DNA of 6,377 bases from Collinsella aerofaciens (GTDB lineage: Bacteria > Actinomycetota > Coriobacteriia > Coriobacteriales > Coriobacteriaceae). The notes under the pieces are model-generated. The model did not search any database. It was given only the letters and a program-made list of their open reading frames with translations, and was not told where the DNA came from. The DNA lies in NCBI GenBank assembly GCA_021641225.1, contig JAJWXI010000099.1:1-6377 (forward strand). The letters are read 5' to 3'. The number at the start of each line of letters is the position of its first letter. Within the stretch, counting starts at the first letter, position 1. Positions 4,853-6,377 of this stretch are shown piece after piece. Position numbers and translations under genes: made by a program.

Positions 4853-6022
4853 ATGAGCACGTATGCTATCAAGGCCGACAAGTTCTTTTTGCCGGCGGGG
4901 CCGCAGCTGGGCGGCTACCTCATGGTCGAAGACGGCGTCTTTGGCGCTTGGCAGGCCGATGAGCCCGCTTGTGAGATCAAGGATTACTCGGGTACATGGA
5001 TCGCTCCGGGCATGGTGGACACCCACATCCATGGCTTCTATAACCATGCCACGACCGATAACGATGCCGAGGGCATCAACATCAGCTCGACCGAGCTCGC
5101 TCGTCGTGGTACCACCAGCTGGCTGCCTACGACCTTTACCGACGGCGTGGAGCAGATCAAGGACGCCTGCGCCGCTATTGCTCAGGCAGACGAAGAGCGC
5201 GGGCCCGAGTTCTGCGGTGCTCGTATTCAGGGCATCTACCTGGAGGGCCCGTTCTTTACCATGAAGCACGTGGGCGCCCAGAACCCCGCCTTTTTGATTG
5301 ATCCTTCCGAGGAAGTTTTTGACGAGTGGCAGGAGGCTGCTGGCGGACGCATCGTCAAGAGCGCCATGGCAGCCGAGCGCGACGGCGCTGCCGCCTACGC
5401 AGCTGCCCTGAACGCCAAGGGCGTGGTGACCTGCATCGGCCACTCCGACGCTACCTATGACGAGTGTGCTGCGGCCATTAACGCCGGCGCCAGCTGCTTC
5501 ACGCACACCTACAATGGCCAGCGTGGCCTTCATCATCGCGAGCCCGGCGTCGTGGGTGCTGCCATGACCACGCCCAACACGTATGCCGAGATTATCTGCG
5601 ACGGCAAGCATGTGAACCCTGCCGCTATCAAGGCGCTGCTGCAGGCCAAGGGCTGGCAGCACACGGTGCTCATCACCGACTGCCTGGGCTGCGGCGGCAT
5701 GCCCGAGGGGAAGTACACCAGCGGCGGCATGGATGTCGTCATGAAGGACAACCTGTGCTGGCTCGCCGATGGCTCCGCTATTGCCGGTTCGGTGCTCACG
5801 CTCGCGCAGGGCGTAAAGAACATCGTCGACTGGGGTCTTGCGAGCGCCGATATCGCAATTCGCATGGCGACCGAGGTGCCGGCTCGCTCTGCTCACGTTG
5901 AGGATAAGTGCGGCAGCATCATGCCTGGTCGCGATGCTGACTTTGTCGTGTTCAATCCCGACCTTACCCTGGTCGAGACGTATGTGGGTGGCAACAGCGT
6001 CGGCAATGCGTTTGCCGAGTAG
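4853..6022 (+). CDS. nagA: N-acetylglucosamine-6-phosphate deacetylase
   Basis: Hydrolyses GlcNAc-6-phosphate to glucosamine-6-phosphate and acetate in the cytoplasm, the first step after uptake by NagE. The 389-residue length is normal. ATG 4853 follows GGGAG (4843-4847) with a short 5-nt spacer. Amidohydrolase-fold landmarks are present in order: PGMVDTHIHG (His58, His60), GIYLEGPF (metal ligand Glu131), IGHSDA (His197), CFTHTYNGQRGLHHREPG (His218 and the phosphate-binding HREPG arginine), CDGKHV (His253), LITDC (catalytic Asp276), and the C-terminal GSIMPGRDADFVVFNPD strand typical of the family. Glu131/His197/His218/Asp276 correspond to E. coli NagA Glu131/His195/His216/Asp273. The H-x-H pair, absent in E. 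coli but present in B. subtilis-type enzymes, suggests room for a second metal. GAQNP carries Gln143 where E. coli has His143, and YNGQ replaces the commoner FNAM. It lies 32 nt before the YhcH-family gene, probably in one operon. Confidence 0.94.
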   Translation: MSTYAIKADKFFLPAGPQLGGYLMVEDGVFGAWQADEPACEIKDYSGTWIAPGMVDTHIHGFYNHATTDNDAEGINISSTELARRGTTSWLPTTFTDGVEQIKDACAAIAQADEERGPEFCGARIQGIYLEGPFFTMKHVGAQNPAFLIDPSEEVFDEWQEAAGGRIVKSAMAAERDGAAAYAAALNAKGVVTCIGHSDATYDECAAAINAGASCFTHTYNGQRGLHHREPGVVGAAMTTPNTYAEIICDGKHVNPAAIKALLQAKGWQHTVLITDCLGCGGMPEGKYTSGGMDVVMKDNLCWLADGSAIAGSVLTLAQGVKNIVDWGLASADIAIRMATEVPARSAHVEDKCGSIMPGRDADFVVFNPDLTLVETYVGGNSVGNAFAE

Positions 6023-6054
6023 CCACCAAGGAAACGATCCGAGAGGGGATTTAA

Positions 6055-6377
6055 ATGATTTACGGTGCATTGGGCGATATCGAGGAATACCGCGGAATGC
6101 TCAAGGGCCTCGATGTGCTGATCGACTGGCTCGAGGAGAACGACCCGGCGGAGCTCGAGGTCGGTAGCCATCCGATTCTGGGCGACAAGGTCTTTGCGAA
6201 CGTCATGGCTCCCACGACGCGTCCTGAGGCCGAGGCTCACTATGAGACGCATCAGCGCTATCACGACCTGCAGATTGATGTCGAGGGTCGCGAGGCCTTT
6301 AAGGTCGCTACGGGCAGCCTGACGCTGGTCCAGGAGTTTGACGAGAAGGACGACTACGATCTGGTCGATTCCGACGC
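6055..6377 (+). CDS. YhcH/YjgK/YiaL (TabA/NanQ) family protein, N-terminal part (3' truncated)
   Basis: ATG 6055 follows GAGAGGGG (6041-6048) with a 6-nt spacer; 107 codons are present before the window ends, about two thirds of the usual 150-residue protein. Family features seen: MIYGALGDIEEY at the start, LGDKVFANVM (about residues 42-51), and ETHQRYHDLQIDVEGREAF (64-82), which matches the family pattern E-x-H-x-x-Y-x-D-I/L-Q that supplies metal ligands in the cupin-like barrel, then FDEKDDYD (95-102). E. coli members include TabA and YhcH (NanQ), the latter reported to speed anomer conversion of sialic acid. Here the neighbour is nagA with a 32-nt gap, so the protein probably acts on an amino sugar or its phosphate; the exact substrate is not shown by the sequence. 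No terminator or promoter separates it from nagA. Confidence 0.9.
   Translation, partial: MIYGALGDIEEYRGMLKGLDVLIDWLEENDPAELEVGSHPILGDKVFANVMAPTTRPEAEAHYETHQRYHDLQIDVEGREAFKVATGSLTLVQEFDEKDDYDLVDSD

Noticed and set aside
5106..5115. GTGGTACCAC palindrome inside nagA, identical to the one at 1915-1924
   Set aside because: It is made of ordinary codons (GGT ACC ACC for Gly-Thr-Thr) in a conserved protein region, lacks the 4-nt centre of the proposed operator and has no promoter nearby; chance is sufficient.
4823..6070. 415-codon open frame on the - strand opposite nagA
   Set aside because: nagA carries all family motifs in the + direction; the antisense frame has no recognisable motif and reflects high GC content.

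Overview
The window looks like ordinary chromosome from a high-GC, SD-using bacterium. The protein styles and gene order fit Coriobacteriia, most likely Collinsella or a close relative. That placement is my inference from composition and recognisable families; no rRNA or other phylogenetic marker is present. All genes are on the + strand, and I see no mobile element, tRNA, rRNA or CRISPR.

Layout. (1) Positions 1-571 hold the C-terminal part of an NAD-type isocitrate/isopropylmalate dehydrogenase, cut by the window edge, followed by a short hairpin. (2) Positions 698-1783 encode a single-pass membrane protein with a very acidic cytoplasmic N-terminus and a SurA/PrsA-like helical external domain, closed by a strong terminator at 1838-1872. 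(3) From about 1900 to the end lies an N-acetylglucosamine (GlcNAc) module: a 471-nt regulatory gap with operator-like sites and a possible structured leader, nagE (PTS EIICB), a terminator, a GntR/HutC-family repressor gene, nagA (GlcNAc-6-phosphate deacetylase), and the start of a YhcH/TabA/NanQ-family gene cut by the right edge.

How it works together (inference from families and shared sites). NagE imports and phosphorylates GlcNAc, using HPr and an EIIA encoded elsewhere. NagA removes the acetyl group to give glucosamine-6-phosphate. The YhcH-family protein may handle sugar anomers and hints at a link to sialic-acid or related amino-sugar use. The GntR protein probably represses both nagE and itself: a nearly identical 21-bp element, with a TGGT-N4-ACCA core like the DasR/NagR operators, lies upstream of both genes. 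NagB (deaminase) and EIIA are not in the window.

The least explained parts are the long nagE upstream region (operator cluster, a 12-mer direct repeat two helical turns apart, a series of hairpins before the RBS), the two hairpins between gntR and nagA, and the SurA-like membrane protein without a visible isomerase domain. I did not find a clearly new biological system; these are candidates of moderate interest.
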